A DNA stretch of 64,000 bases from Alcaligenaceae bacterium SAGV5 (GTDB lineage: Bacteria; Pseudomonadota; Gammaproteobacteria; Burkholderiales; Burkholderiaceae_B), in NCBI GenBank assembly GCA_009360345.1, contig SPDP01000006.1:62001-126000 (forward strand), in the 5' to 3' direction. The notes under the pieces are model-generated. The model was not told the DNA's origin. It searched no databases and was given only the letters and a program-made list of their open reading frames with translations. Positions within the stretch are counted from its first letter, which is position 1; each line of letters begins with the position of its first letter. Shown here in pieces: positions 24,455 to 33,347 of this stretch. The position numbers were made by a program, and so were the translations under genes.

Positions 24455-25768
24455 GTGACAACCCACGCAGTGTCCTTACCCCAGCTTCAATCCCGTCCTT
24501 CCTGGATTCCGCCGCTAGGTCGAGGCCTCGTCTACAGCCTGACGCTGGCTGGCCTGATCGGCCTGGCCGGCTGCGGCAGTGACGATGATCCGCCGCCCGC
24601 GCCTCCCGAACCGCCAGCCAATACCTATCCGCATGCGAAGGAGCCGATAGGCACGGTACGGCAGATGTACGACGGCACCCTGACCCCCGATCTGGCGGTG
24701 AACACCTTCCGCAACATCGACCGCCTGTTCCCGACCCGCAGCATTGCACCCGCGGCCACGCCGCGCCCGCTGCCCAAGGCGGCCAAGCAACTGCCCGTGA
24801 TCAAGTTCACCGCGGGCGGCAAGAACTACGATACCTACGACTATCTTGCGCTGAATCGCGTCTCGGGCCTGCTGGTGCTCAAGAACGGGGAGATCGCCTA
24901 CGAAAGCTACCAGTACGGCAATACCGAGAAGACCCGCTGGATGTCGATGTCTGTCGCCAAGTCCATCACCTCGACGCTGATCGGTGTCGCCATCCAGGAT
25001 GGCCTGATCGGCAGCCTGAACGACCAGGTGGTCAAGTACGTGCCCAAGCTGGCCGGCAGCGCCTACGACGGCGCCACCGTACGCGACGTGCTGATGATGT
25101 CCTCGGGGGTAAAGTGGGACGAGACCTATACCAACCCCGCCTCGGACCGCCGGGCGCTGCTGGAAGCCCAGATCGGCCAGAAGCCGGGCTCGGCGCTGGA
25201 ACTGATGAGCAAGCTGCCGCGCGCGGCAGCCCCTGGATCAACCTTCAACTACAGCACGGGAGAAACGCAGATCGCCGGCGAACTGCTGCGCGGCGCGATC
25301 AAGAAGCCGCTGGCCCATTACCTGTCCGAGAAGATCTGGTCCAAGTTCGGCATGGAAGCCGAGGCCAACTGGTGGCTGGACTCGCCCGACGGCGTCGAGA
25401 TCGGCGGCAGCGGCCTGAGCGCCACGCTTCGTGACTGGGGCCGATTCGGGCTGTTTTTCATGAACGACGGCGTCATTAACGGCAAATCCATCCTGCCCAA
25501 CAACTGGGTGACCGATGCCGGCAGCGGCAAGTCGCTCAGCGGCGGCGATCCCTTGCCTTACTATGGCTACATGTGGTGGGTGAACACCGACGGCCAGTCG
25601 GCGATCGACAAGGCGTTCTATGCGACCGGCATCTTCGGTCAGAACATCTACATCAACAGAAAGGAAAAAGTGGTCATCGTGACCTGGGGTGCGCAGTCCA
25701 AGCCCACGGGCACGACCGTCGTCAACAACACGGCGTTCTTCGACGCGGTGGTGAAGGCGCTGCAATAA
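24455..25768 (+). CDS. NylB-like serine hydrolase lipoprotein (class C beta-lactamase fold)
   Basis: 437-residue exported serine hydrolase. A GTG start at 24455 is preceded by AAGGAG and leads into a signal with the lipobox LAGCGSDDD, so a lipoprotein is expected. The catalytic fold shows SVAK (Ser-x-x-Lys nucleophile) in RWMSMSVAKSITSTLIG, a Tyr motif in FNYSTGE, and a third box near FYATGIFGQNIY. The layout matches beta-lactamase-related enzymes close to 6-aminohexanoate-dimer hydrolase (NylB) and EstB esterases. It may act on amide or ester oligomers at the envelope. It does not look like a drug-resistance beta-lactamase. Confidence 0.87.
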   Translation: MTTHAVSLPQLQSRPSWIPPLGRGLVYSLTLAGLIGLAGCGSDDDPPPAPPEPPANTYPHAKEPIGTVRQMYDGTLTPDLAVNTFRNIDRLFPTRSIAPAATPRPLPKAAKQLPVIKFTAGGKNYDTYDYLALNRVSGLLVLKNGEIAYESYQYGNTEKTRWMSMSVAKSITSTLIGVAIQDGLIGSLNDQVVKYVPKLAGSAYDGATVRDVLMMSSGVKWDETYTNPASDRRALLEAQIGQKPGSALELMSKLPRAAAPGSTFNYSTGETQIAGELLRGAIKKPLAHYLSEKIWSKFGMEAEANWWLDSPDGVEIGGSGLSATLRDWGRFGLFFMNDGVINGKSILPNNWVTDAGSGKSLSGGDPLPYYGYMWWVNTDGQSAIDKAFYATGIFGQNIYINRKEKVVIVTWGAQSKPTGTTVVNNTAFFDAVVKALQ

Positions 25769-25891
25769 GAAGAAGCAGAACGGCCGCGGACGAGGAGGGC
25801 GGGGCGCCGCCCCGCGGCTCTTCGTCCAGCGGTTCGTCCAGGCGAAAAACCGCCACGTCCATCCGTCTCGCCGCCAGGGATACCATCCGAT

Positions 25892-26572
25892 TCACATCAG
25901 TTTGACCGTACGTCCGATGAACTGGATCGGTCCGGTCGGGCGACCGGTCGGCGAACCGCCCACCGGTTCGAGCGTCAGCTCGAAGAGCTGATTGGGCTCC
26001 AGCGGCGGCATGCTGCTCGACGGTACCCGCAGGCTCTGGTTCGGCTTGACCAGGCCCAGCGAAAGCGGCGCGCTCCAGCTATCGGCCTTGGTCCAGAACT
26101 GCAGTTCCCTGCCCGTGGGGATGTCAACCGGCGTCAACGGCACAAGTTCGATCAGGTCGTGGGCATGGGCCTGTACCAGCCACCCCGGGGTCTGCGACTG
26201 CGGGGCGACGAGCACCACCAGGTATTGCGGAGCCGGGTTGGGCTGATACGCGAACAGCAAGACAGCCATCAGGGCCGCCGCCGCGAACCCCGCCGCCGAC
26301 AGCCCCCGCCAGAAGGCGAGGCTGTCCCACCACTCGTTCCGCGCGCGGCGCGGCCCGGTCGAGCCAGCGATGCGGCGCCAGAGTGCCGGCGAAGGGGAGT
26401 GGGGCGGGGCCAGCGACGCCAGCGGCAGCAGCCTTGCCTCCCACTCGCCCACGGCCCGGGCCAGATCCTCATCGTGGGGCAGACGGGCCCGCACCGCGCG
26501 CCGGGTAGCGGCATCCTGCGTGCCCAGGACATACTCGGCAGCCAATGAGTCGATGTCGTCATCCAGGCTCAT
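25892..26572 (-). CDS. Anti-sigma factor (RskA type)
   Basis: 226-residue membrane anti-sigma factor. The N-terminal cytoplasmic domain (MSLDDDIDSLAAEYVLGTQD, then a helical ASD region) fits RskA, without a zinc-ligand motif. One span lies around 93-115. The C-terminal RskA-like periplasmic domain has PQYLVVLVAPQSQTPGWLVQAHAHD and FWTKADSW. Its start overlaps the sigma factor stop by ATGA, typical of co-translated sigma/anti-sigma pairs. It should hold the ECF sigma at the membrane until an envelope signal causes release. Confidence 0.9.
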   Translation of the reverse strand: MSLDDDIDSLAAEYVLGTQDAATRRAVRARLPHDEDLARAVGEWEARLLPLASLAPPHSPSPALWRRIAGSTGPRRARNEWWDSLAFWRGLSAAGFAAAALMAVLLFAYQPNPAPQYLVVLVAPQSQTPGWLVQAHAHDLIELVPLTPVDIPTGRELQFWTKADSWSAPLSLGLVKPNQSLRVPSSSMPPLEPNQLFELTLEPVGGSPTGRPTGPIQFIGRTVKLM

Positions 26573-27138
26573 GACAGACACTCCTTGAGCGCCTTGAGGC
26601 TGCGGCTGATCCAGGCCTTGATCGTGCCCAGGGGCGTGTCCATGCGCTCGGCAATCTCGGCGTGCGTCAACCCATCCAGGTAGGCGTAGACGATGCAAGA
26701 CTGCCTGTCGGCCGGCAACGCGTCCAGGCAGGGCTGCATGCGCGCTACGTGGTCGCTCCAGTCAGGAGAGCGCCGGGCATCCTGCCACTGCGCCATCGCG
26801 GCGTCGGTTTCGAGACGAGCGCTTTCCGCTTCGGAAGGAACCACCACGCGCGCATGGTCCCGGACGAAGTTGAGGGCGAGATGGCGCGTGATGCTGTATA
26901 TCCAGCCCCGTGCCGAGCCGCGTTGCGGATCGAAACGACGGGCCTCTTTCCAGATGTTGACGAAGGCGTCGTGCACGACGTCCTCGGCCAGGGCGGTGTC
27001 ACCGACGATGCGCCGGGCCACGCCCAGCAGGCGGGGGCTTTCCTGGCGGTACAGGCGCTCGAGCGCCTCGTGGCGCCCGGCCGCGCAGGCGCTCAGGGCC
27101 GCTTCGTAGTCGAACGTCACGTCTGGAAGATCCGGCAT
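26569..27138 (-). CDS. ECF sigma factor (SigK-like)
   Basis: 189-residue sigma-70 family extracytoplasmic-function sigma factor. Region 2 has EDVVHDAFVNIWKEARRFDPQRGSARGWIYSITRHLALNFVRD. Region 4 ends in YLDGLTHAEIAERMDTPLGTIKAWISRSLKALKECL, a helix-turn-helix for the -35. The RGSARGWIYSI signature and the RskA partner place it near the SigK (ECF19) group. ATG 27138 was chosen because conserved region 2 begins soon after. The DUF3455 gene lies 61 bp upstream on the same strand and may be a target or part of the same unit. Confidence 0.92.
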   Translation of the reverse strand: MPDLPDVTFDYEAALSACAAGRHEALERLYRQESPRLLGVARRIVGDTALAEDVVHDAFVNIWKEARRFDPQRGSARGWIYSITRHLALNFVRDHARVVVPSEAESARLETDAAMAQWQDARRSPDWSDHVARMQPCLDALPADRQSCIVYAYLDGLTHAEIAERMDTPLGTIKAWISRSLKALKECLS

Positions 27139-27199
27139 GGGTTCCCCGCGGCAAAGCCGGCACGCTGCCAGCTTGCCGCATGATAACGGGAAGTCCGGT

Positions 27200-27736
27200 T
27201 CAACCGGCCTTCCAGAAGATGTAATCGGCCTGATAGGGAACCGTGGTTCTCTGCCCGGCCGCGCAGGCCGCCTGCGGCGCCACACCTCCCTTGAGCGCGA
27301 CCCGCTGGATATGGGTCACGCCGGTCAACGCGCCGCTGCCGACGACAGGATTGGCCCTGACGAGCTGATAGGGCAGGTTGCCCGCGCCGGCGGGCGCCAC
27401 CGCGACCTGGGTGCCGGTCAGCTTGGAGCCGTCGTTCGCCTCCCAGGTGGCGGGCGGTCCGTAGTAGGTGCCGACCTGCCTGCCTTGACGATCCTTCAAC
27501 ACCGCCTTCGGACCGGCAAACACCCATTCGGTCTGGTCCTTCATATTCTCCTTGGCCTTGCATTCATAGGTGATATCGCCCGTGCCCACCGTTTCCCAGG
27601 CAACCGCGTTGCCGGCGGGAACCTGGATCGGCGGGGGCAGATCGGCCTGCGAATAGGTGCCGGCCGCCATCGCGGTGCATGCGCCCAGCGCGACAAGGCT
27701 CAGTGCTGCGAGGCCGGACTTACGGATGGATTGCAT
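27200..27736 (-). CDS. DUF3455 secreted protein
   Basis: 178-residue DUF3455 protein. The signal peptide MQSIRKSGLAALSLVALGAC ends in a possible lipobox (LGAC-T) or a Sec site after AMA. The domain follows: PPPIQVPAGNAVAWETVGTGDITYECKAK and YYGPPATWEANDGSKLTG. AGGAGATC provides a good ribosome site for ATG 27736. DUF3455 proteins are often encoded next to ECF sigma/anti-sigma pairs, as here, suggesting a shared stress response. The biochemical function is unknown. Confidence 0.85.
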   Translation of the reverse strand: MQSIRKSGLAALSLVALGACTAMAAGTYSQADLPPPIQVPAGNAVAWETVGTGDITYECKAKENMKDQTEWVFAGPKAVLKDRQGRQVGTYYGPPATWEANDGSKLTGTQVAVAPAGAGNLPYQLVRANPVVGSGALTGVTHIQRVALKGGVAPQAACAAGQRTTVPYQADYIFWKAG

Positions 27737-27871
27737 GGCAGATCTCCTTGGTCGCGGCAGCCACGTCATGTGGGTGCCTCAGGAGGTACTACCCGCCAGG
27801 TCGCGATCTGGATGCAGTCAGGTTCTTGCTCCGAGTTCCTGATCCTTGCCATGAATCCATGAGTGACTTTA

Positions 27872-27887
27872 CATAATATACATTATG
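27872..27887. promoter_or_regulatory. AT-rich palindrome upstream of DUF3455 gene
   Basis: CATAAT-N4-ATTATG within an AT-rich island between the response regulator stop and the DUF3455 gene (both minus strand). The island also contains TATA-like elements on the minus strand, so it is likely the promoter and operator of the DUF3455 or sigma unit, about 140 bp before the start codon. Confidence 0.4.
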
Positions 27888-27898
27888 CGTATAAAAGC

Positions 27899-28636
27899 TC
27901 AGGCCCGAGAACCGTCGCGGAGCCCGTCTGATTCTTCATCCACTTCCTGTTCGACGGCCGGCAGGCATTCCGACAGCATATAGCCCCGTCCCCGCACGGT
28001 ATGCAGCAACGGGTCGGGGAATCCGGTCTCGATGCGCGCCCGGATCCGGCTGACCAGAAGATCGACCGCGTTGTACTTCACGGACTGGTCCCCCCATACC
28101 GCCTTGAGCAGGACTTCGCGGGCGACCGGCTGGCGGGCCTGTTCCGCCAGCGTTTGCAGGAGCCGCAGCATCCGGGGCTGCATGGGGATCCGGATGCCTG
28201 CCCGGCTGACCTGGCGGCGTATCAAGTCGATCTGCAGGTCGCCGACCTGCAGGAGGTCCGGCTTGGACGGCCGGCCGAACCGGCGGGCGCGCGACTCGAT
28301 GCGGGCATACAGCTCCGAGAACGCGATCGGGATGGGCAGGTATTCGTCGGCGCCCTCATGCAGCGCCCGGACCACCGTGGCCGTGTCGGCGCCGCTGCCG
28401 AGCATCGCGACCAGGCCCTCGTGGCCGGTCCGGCGCAACATCGCCACCAGTTGGATGCTGTCGGCCGTGGTGTCGCTCAGGAGTTCGATCAGCAGGAGCT
28501 CCCAGGGCTCGTCCAGCGCGGTCCGGATCCCGTCGAGATCGAAACCATGAACGGTCACGACATGACCCATTTCCCGAAAGCCGTTGCGCAGGTACCGGGC
28601 AAGCGCCGGGTCCCGCAGGAGAATAAGGCAGCGCAT
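27899..28636 (-). CDS. OmpR-type response regulator with degenerate receiver
   Basis: 245-residue two-domain regulator. The N-terminal receiver-like domain keeps the beginning LILLRDP. At the phospho-acceptor position it reads LLLIELLSD, with Glu51 in place of Asp, and the switch Lys is missing (YLPIPIAF). The C-terminal winged helix (about 128-225) is intact, with VGDLQIDLIRRQVSRAG and NAVDLLVSRIRARIE. No histidine kinase is encoded nearby. It follows the Wzi-like and RND genes on the same strand with a 14-bp gap. A phosphorylation-independent or permanently active regulator of that operon is plausible. Confidence 0.85.
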   Translation of the reverse strand: MRCLILLRDPALARYLRNGFREMGHVVTVHGFDLDGIRTALDEPWELLLIELLSDTTADSIQLVAMLRRTGHEGLVAMLGSGADTATVVRALHEGADEYLPIPIAFSELYARIESRARRFGRPSKPDLLQVGDLQIDLIRRQVSRAGIRIPMQPRMLRLLQTLAEQARQPVAREVLLKAVWGDQSVKYNAVDLLVSRIRARIETGFPDPLLHTVRGRGYMLSECLPAVEQEVDEESDGLRDGSRA

Positions 28637-28650
28637 GGCTGTGACCGGAG

Positions 28651-30150
28651 CTAGAACTTGGACAGCGGGATGTTGGCGGTCAACATCAGGCTGGAGATGT
28701 CATGGATGGCCGGGTCGTGGCTGCGCAGGTAGACCAGCCCCGCGCGCAGCGTGACGGGACGGATGCTCCAATCCACCGTGAGTTCGGCGCCGGTCCATCG
28801 ATTCTTGTTGGGGAACGCCTGGTTGATCACCTGGCTCAGCGGGTTGACGTCGGCGTGCAGGAGGCGCGCGCCGTAGCGCGAGAAATGCCGGGTATCGTCC
28901 GGCACCACGCTCAGGCCCACGGTAACCATGCGGCCATCGCCGCCAATGGGGTAGCCCAGCGGCAGGCCATCCTGGTAGAGGCCGTTGCGGTAGGTATGGT
29001 GGGCGTAGGCCACGCCGGGATTGCCGGCGGCGCGTCCGAACAGGCGCCTGACCATGGTATCGGCGGCCTCGGCGTGCCACTGCAGCCGGGTCGTGCCGAC
29101 CAGGTGCTTGAACTGCACGCCGGTCAGCGCGATGTACTTGGATGGCAGGTGCCCTGCCTCGTCTTCGCCGGCGAGCTGGCCGTACACCACGAATGGATTG
29201 CCGAATACGAGCATCGAATAGCGGGCATCGAAGCCCGACAGCTCGTTGCTTGGGTCAGGCTTGATCTCGTTGGAGTTGCCGGTAATCGCTTTCCAGAAAG
29301 TGCCGATCCCCGATGGGCGCCCTGCTCCCCCCCATTCGATGAAACGCGACGCGCCCAGCTCCAGCCCCGGCAGCGGCCGCACGAACACGCGCATGTTGAA
29401 GATGCGGGTACCCGGTACGGCCGTGTCGTGCTGCAATTGCCCGGCAAAGACGTTGTAGCCCCATGGACCGACCCATGACAGCCACGGGGACGAGAAGGCG
29501 CGTTGTTGCGCCCGCTGCAGGCCGATGCCGGGAATGGGCGTCGCGGCATTGCCCCAGTTGACGCTGCCGTCCATGCCGGGGCCCCACCAGTGGTTCAGGG
29601 CGCCGGCATAGGCGACCTGCCCCAGGAACGACGCGGCGACGTAGCTGCCCTCGAGGTTGCCCGAGGCCTGCCTGGATGTAATCGGACTGGCGAGCGCGTT
29701 CACCTGGAGCTTCCCGGCGATCGCGCCGCTGCCCGTCTGTACGTACGCCCCGCCGGAGGCCTGTCCGCGCGGCTGGCTGGCGAAGCCCAGCACCGGCGAC
29801 CGGTCGGTATTGAGCCCGGCCACCAGCCCATGGCTGGATTGGCCGTGCTGCGCCACGATGCGCTCGACGTTGCGCAGCGCGACCTGGTCGGCCTGGCTGA
29901 GCGGAACCGGCGCGCGTCGGGCCAGCGCATCTTCCAATGCGGCCAGGGGCAGCGGCCAGGTAGACGTCGTCAGGTCGATGATCCGCCGGTCGATCAGCCA
30001 CTGGATGTCTTCCCGCAGCGCCTGGTCGCCCGCCTCGATCATGACGGCGGTCTCCGCCGCCGTCGCGACGTGTCCGGCCACGCCGGATACGCAGGCGATG
30101 ATCGCCAGCGTCCCGTGTGTCCAGGTCTTGATTGCTTTTCTCATGGGCAT
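28651..30150 (-). CDS. Wzi-like capsule-assembly / outer-membrane beta-barrel
   Basis: 499-residue protein with a signal peptide (about 1-31, AIIACVSGVAGHVATAAE). The body is rich in amphipathic beta strands typical of the capsule assembly Wzi family, an 18-strand outer-membrane lectin. Segments such as GALNHWWGPGMDGSVNWGNAATPIPGIGLQRAQ are hallmarks. It is third in transcription order after the RND pump gene, 35 bp from it, and no capsule genes are in the window. Either it serves surface polysaccharide attachment or it has another envelope role tied to efflux. The start could also be the ATG two codons in. Confidence 0.8.
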   Translation of the reverse strand: MPMRKAIKTWTHGTLAIIACVSGVAGHVATAAETAVMIEAGDQALREDIQWLIDRRIIDLTTSTWPLPLAALEDALARRAPVPLSQADQVALRNVERIVAQHGQSSHGLVAGLNTDRSPVLGFASQPRGQASGGAYVQTGSGAIAGKLQVNALASPITSRQASGNLEGSYVAASFLGQVAYAGALNHWWGPGMDGSVNWGNAATPIPGIGLQRAQQRAFSSPWLSWVGPWGYNVFAGQLQHDTAVPGTRIFNMRVFVRPLPGLELGASRFIEWGGAGRPSGIGTFWKAITGNSNEIKPDPSNELSGFDARYSMLVFGNPFVVYGQLAGEDEAGHLPSKYIALTGVQFKHLVGTTRLQWHAEAADTMVRRLFGRAAGNPGVAYAHHTYRNGLYQDGLPLGYPIGGDGRMVTVGLSVVPDDTRHFSRYGARLLHADVNPLSQVINQAFPNKNRWTGAELTVDWSIRPVTLRAGLVYLRSHDPAIHDISSLMLTANIPLSKF

Positions 30151-30185
30151 CGAGGCCCCCCATTTTTTTATTTACCCGCGCCGGA

Positions 30186-33100
30186 TCATGCCGAAGCGGT
30201 TGCCGGCGGTCCGGAAGGCGGTTTGCGTCCTTGCCTCGAGAACAGCGCGATCAGCACTGGAAAGATGATCAATACGAGCAAGGGCGCCACCGATATCCCA
30301 CCGACCACCACCAGCGCCAGTGGCCGCTGGACCTGGGCGCCGATCGCGGTGGAGAACGCGGCCGGCAGCAATCCCACGGCAGCCGCGAGGCAGGTCATCA
30401 TGACCGGCCGGAACCGGACCGAGCATGCCTCGATGACCGCGGCCGTCCGCTCCATTCCTTCCCTGGCCAACTGGTTGAAGTAGGACAGCAGGATGATCCC
30501 CTCCATCACGGCGATGCCGAACAGCGCGATGAATCCGATGGCGGCCGATACGCTGAACGGGGTACCGGTCACGAAAAGCGCGAAGATGCCACCCACCATG
30601 GCCATCGGAATCACGCTCAGTCCAAGCGCGGTATCGGTCAGGGAAGCGAAGGTCGTGTACAGCAGCAAGGCGATCAGCACCAGCGTGATGGGTACGATGA
30701 CCTTGAGGCGATCGATGGCTTCCTGCAGATTCCCGAACTGGCCCGCCCATTCGATGTGATAGCCGGGAGGCAGGTCCAGTTCGGCGATACGGGCCTGGGC
30801 ATCCTTGATGGCGCTGCCCAGGTCGCGGTCGCGCACGCTGAACTTGATGGGGATGTAGCGTTGCTGGCCTTCCCGATAGATGTATGCGGGGCCCGACACC
30901 AGCTCGATGGTGGCGATCTCTGTCAGGGGCACCTGGACCATCTTGCCGCTTTCGTCGTTGCGCACCCCCACGGTCAGGCGTTTGATCGTCTCGATGTCGT
31001 GCCGGTATTCCGGCGCCAGGCGCACCCGGATCGGGAAATAGCGATCGCTGCCGGGTTCGTACAGGTTGCCGGCCTCGGTGCCCCCCACCGCTGCCTGCAC
31101 GGCGGCGTTGACCGCGCCGGTGTCCAGGCCGTAGCGCCCTGCGGCGGCCCGGTCGACGCGGATATTGAGGGTCGGCTGTCCGAGCAAGGTGTAGGCGCTC
31201 AGGTCGGTGATGCCCGGTACGGTGTCCATGACGTCCTTGATCCTGTTCGCCGTCCGCTGCAACGTGTCCAGGTCATAACCGTAGAGTTTGACGGTGTTCT
31301 CCCCTTTCACGCCCGAGATCGATTCGGCGACGTTGTCCTGCAGATACTGCGAGAAATTGAATTCCACGCCGGGATATTCAGACTGCAGTTTCTCGTTCAG
31401 TTCGCGGATCAGGCCAGGCTTGTCCAGTCCCTTGCGCCATTGCGAACGCGGGGCCAGCGGGACGTTGAACTCGGCGTTGAAGAATCCGTTGGAATCCGTG
31501 CCATCGTCGGTCCGGCCTTGCTGTGACACGACCGTCAGCACCTCGGGCACGGACTTGATCGTCTGCCGCATGCGGTTCACCGTGTCGTTCCCCGCCTCCA
31601 GCGAGATCGAGGCAGGCATGGTGGCGCGCACCCACATGTTGCCCTCTTCCAGCGCGGGCAGGAACTCCAGGCCCAGTCCCCGGCCCGCCAGCACGGACGC
31701 GGCGACCAGCGCGAGCGCGACGATGATGGTCACCGGCTTGTGCGTCATGGCCTTGTTCAGGACGGGCAGGTAGACGGCGCGCAGTTTGCGCACGACCCAG
31801 GTATCCCGGTGCGAGACCTTGTCGGACAGCAGCCGCGAACTGAGCGCCGGCGCGACGGTGAAGGTCGCGATCAGGCCGCCAGCCAGGGCGTAGGCATAGG
31901 TCTTGGCCATGGGGCCGAAGATGTGGCCTTCGACGCCGCTCAGGGTGAACAGCGGCAGGAATCCGGCCAGGATGATGATGGCCGAGAAGAGGATGGGCTT
32001 GCTCACCTCCGTGGCGGCACGGTAGATGGCCGCCAGCTTGTTGTCGAAATCCGCCGGTGCGTATCCTGCCCTGCCCTCGCCCGTTCGGTCGTTGTCGTTG
32101 GCCAGGTGCCGGAATATGTTCTCGACCATGATGACCGTGGCATCGATGATCAATCCGAAGTCGATCGCGCCTATCGAGAGCAGGTTGGCCGATTCTCCTC
32201 GCAGCACCATGATCGATATCGCGAAGCAGAAGGCGAACGGAATCGCGGATGCCACGACGATCGCGCTGCGCAGGTCGCCCAGGAACAGCCACTGCACGAG
32301 AAAGACCAGGGCCACGCCGAACAGGATGTTGTGCAGCACGGTCTTGGTCGTGATGGCGATGAGATCGCTGCGGTCGTAGATGCGTTCGATGCGTACGCCG
32401 GGGGGCAGCAGGTCCGAGTGGTTGATGCGTTCGACCTCCGCCTTGACGCGTTCGATCACGGGCGTGCTCTGCTCGCCACGGCGCATCAGCACGGTGCCCT
32501 GGACGATGTCGTCGTTGTCGTCGCGGCCGGCGATACCCAGGCGCGGCAGGTTGCTGACGATCACCTTGCCGACATCGCCCACGCGTACCGGATTGCCATT
32601 GACCTGGGCCAGCAGCGTGTTGCGGATGTCGTCGACATCCTGGATGAGGCCCACGCCCCGGACCACGGCCGACTGCATGCCGATGTTGACGGTCTGGCCT
32701 CCCACGTTGACGTTGCTGCTTTCGAGCTTGTCGACCAGCTCCGCGATGCTCAGTCCGTAGGACGAGAGCTTGCCGGTATCGACCTGGACCTCGAAGGTCT
32801 TGGTCTTGCCGCCCCAGCTGGATACGTCGAGAACACCGGGAACGGCGCGGAAACGACGGGCCAGTACCCAGTCCTGCAGGGTGCGCAGATCCAGGACGCT
32901 GTAGCCCGGCGGGCCGACCAGTTGGTAGCGATAGACCTCGCCGATCGGACTCCAGGGCGAGATCTCCGGTTGCGCGCCGTTCTGCAGGGGCGGCAACTGG
33001 CTGAGCAGGTTCAATACCTTTTGCAGCGCCTCGTCATAGGTCAGGTCGTAGGTGAACTGCAGGCGCACGTCAGACAGCCCGAACAGCGAGATCGAGCGGA

Positions 33101-33344
33101 TGGCGTTCAGGTGCTGGGCGGTGGTCAGCCCGGTTTCGACGGGGATCGTGATGTAGCGTTCGATGTCCTCGGCCGACTGGCCGGGGTTCTGCGTAATCAC
33201 CTGGACCGAGGGCGGGACCGGATCCGGATAGGCCTCGATGTTGAGCTGGGCGAACGTGACCAGTCCCAGTCCCAGCAGGACCACGAACATGGCGATGACG
33301 AGCGTCCTGAGTCTCAGGACGGACTGGATGAGAGATTGCATCAT
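30186..33344 (-). CDS. Heavy-metal RND efflux pump inner-membrane subunit (CusA/CzcA family)
   Basis: 1052-residue RND transporter of the HME group, with 12 spans and two large periplasmic loops. The HME proton-relay signature DFGLIIDATVIMVEN gives Asp395, Asp401 and Glu408 in span 4. This separates it from multidrug HAE pumps, which carry a different motif there. It is flanked by its adaptor (gap 3 bp) and downstream Wzi-like gene. The metal (copper/silver or zinc/cobalt/cadmium) cannot be fixed from the sequence alone. The protein seems complete, ending in a short basic, Pro-rich tail. Confidence 0.93.
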   Translation of the reverse strand: MMQSLIQSVLRLRTLVIAMFVVLLGLGLVTFAQLNIEAYPDPVPPSVQVITQNPGQSAEDIERYITIPVETGLTTAQHLNAIRSISLFGLSDVRLQFTYDLTYDEALQKVLNLLSQLPPLQNGAQPEISPWSPIGEVYRYQLVGPPGYSVLDLRTLQDWVLARRFRAVPGVLDVSSWGGKTKTFEVQVDTGKLSSYGLSIAELVDKLESSNVNVGGQTVNIGMQSAVVRGVGLIQDVDDIRNTLLAQVNGNPVRVGDVGKVIVSNLPRLGIAGRDDNDDIVQGTVLMRRGEQSTPVIERVKAEVERINHSDLLPPGVRIERIYDRSDLIAITTKTVLHNILFGVALVFLVQWLFLGDLRSAIVVASAIPFAFCFAISIMVLRGESANLLSIGAIDFGLIIDATVIMVENIFRHLANDNDRTGEGRAGYAPADFDNKLAAIYRAATEVSKPILFSAIIILAGFLPLFTLSGVEGHIFGPMAKTYAYALAGGLIATFTVAPALSSRLLSDKVSHRDTWVVRKLRAVYLPVLNKAMTHKPVTIIVALALVAASVLAGRGLGLEFLPALEEGNMWVRATMPASISLEAGNDTVNRMRQTIKSVPEVLTVVSQQGRTDDGTDSNGFFNAEFNVPLAPRSQWRKGLDKPGLIRELNEKLQSEYPGVEFNFSQYLQDNVAESISGVKGENTVKLYGYDLDTLQRTANRIKDVMDTVPGITDLSAYTLLGQPTLNIRVDRAAAGRYGLDTGAVNAAVQAAVGGTEAGNLYEPGSDRYFPIRVRLAPEYRHDIETIKRLTVGVRNDESGKMVQVPLTEIATIELVSGPAYIYREGQQRYIPIKFSVRDRDLGSAIKDAQARIAELDLPPGYHIEWAGQFGNLQEAIDRLKVIVPITLVLIALLLYTTFASLTDTALGLSVIPMAMVGGIFALFVTGTPFSVSAAIGFIALFGIAVMEGIILLSYFNQLAREGMERTAAVIEACSVRFRPVMMTCLAAAVGLLPAAFSTAIGAQVQRPLALVVVGGISVAPLLVLIIFPVLIALFSRQGRKPPSGPPATASA

Positions 33345-33347
33345 GGC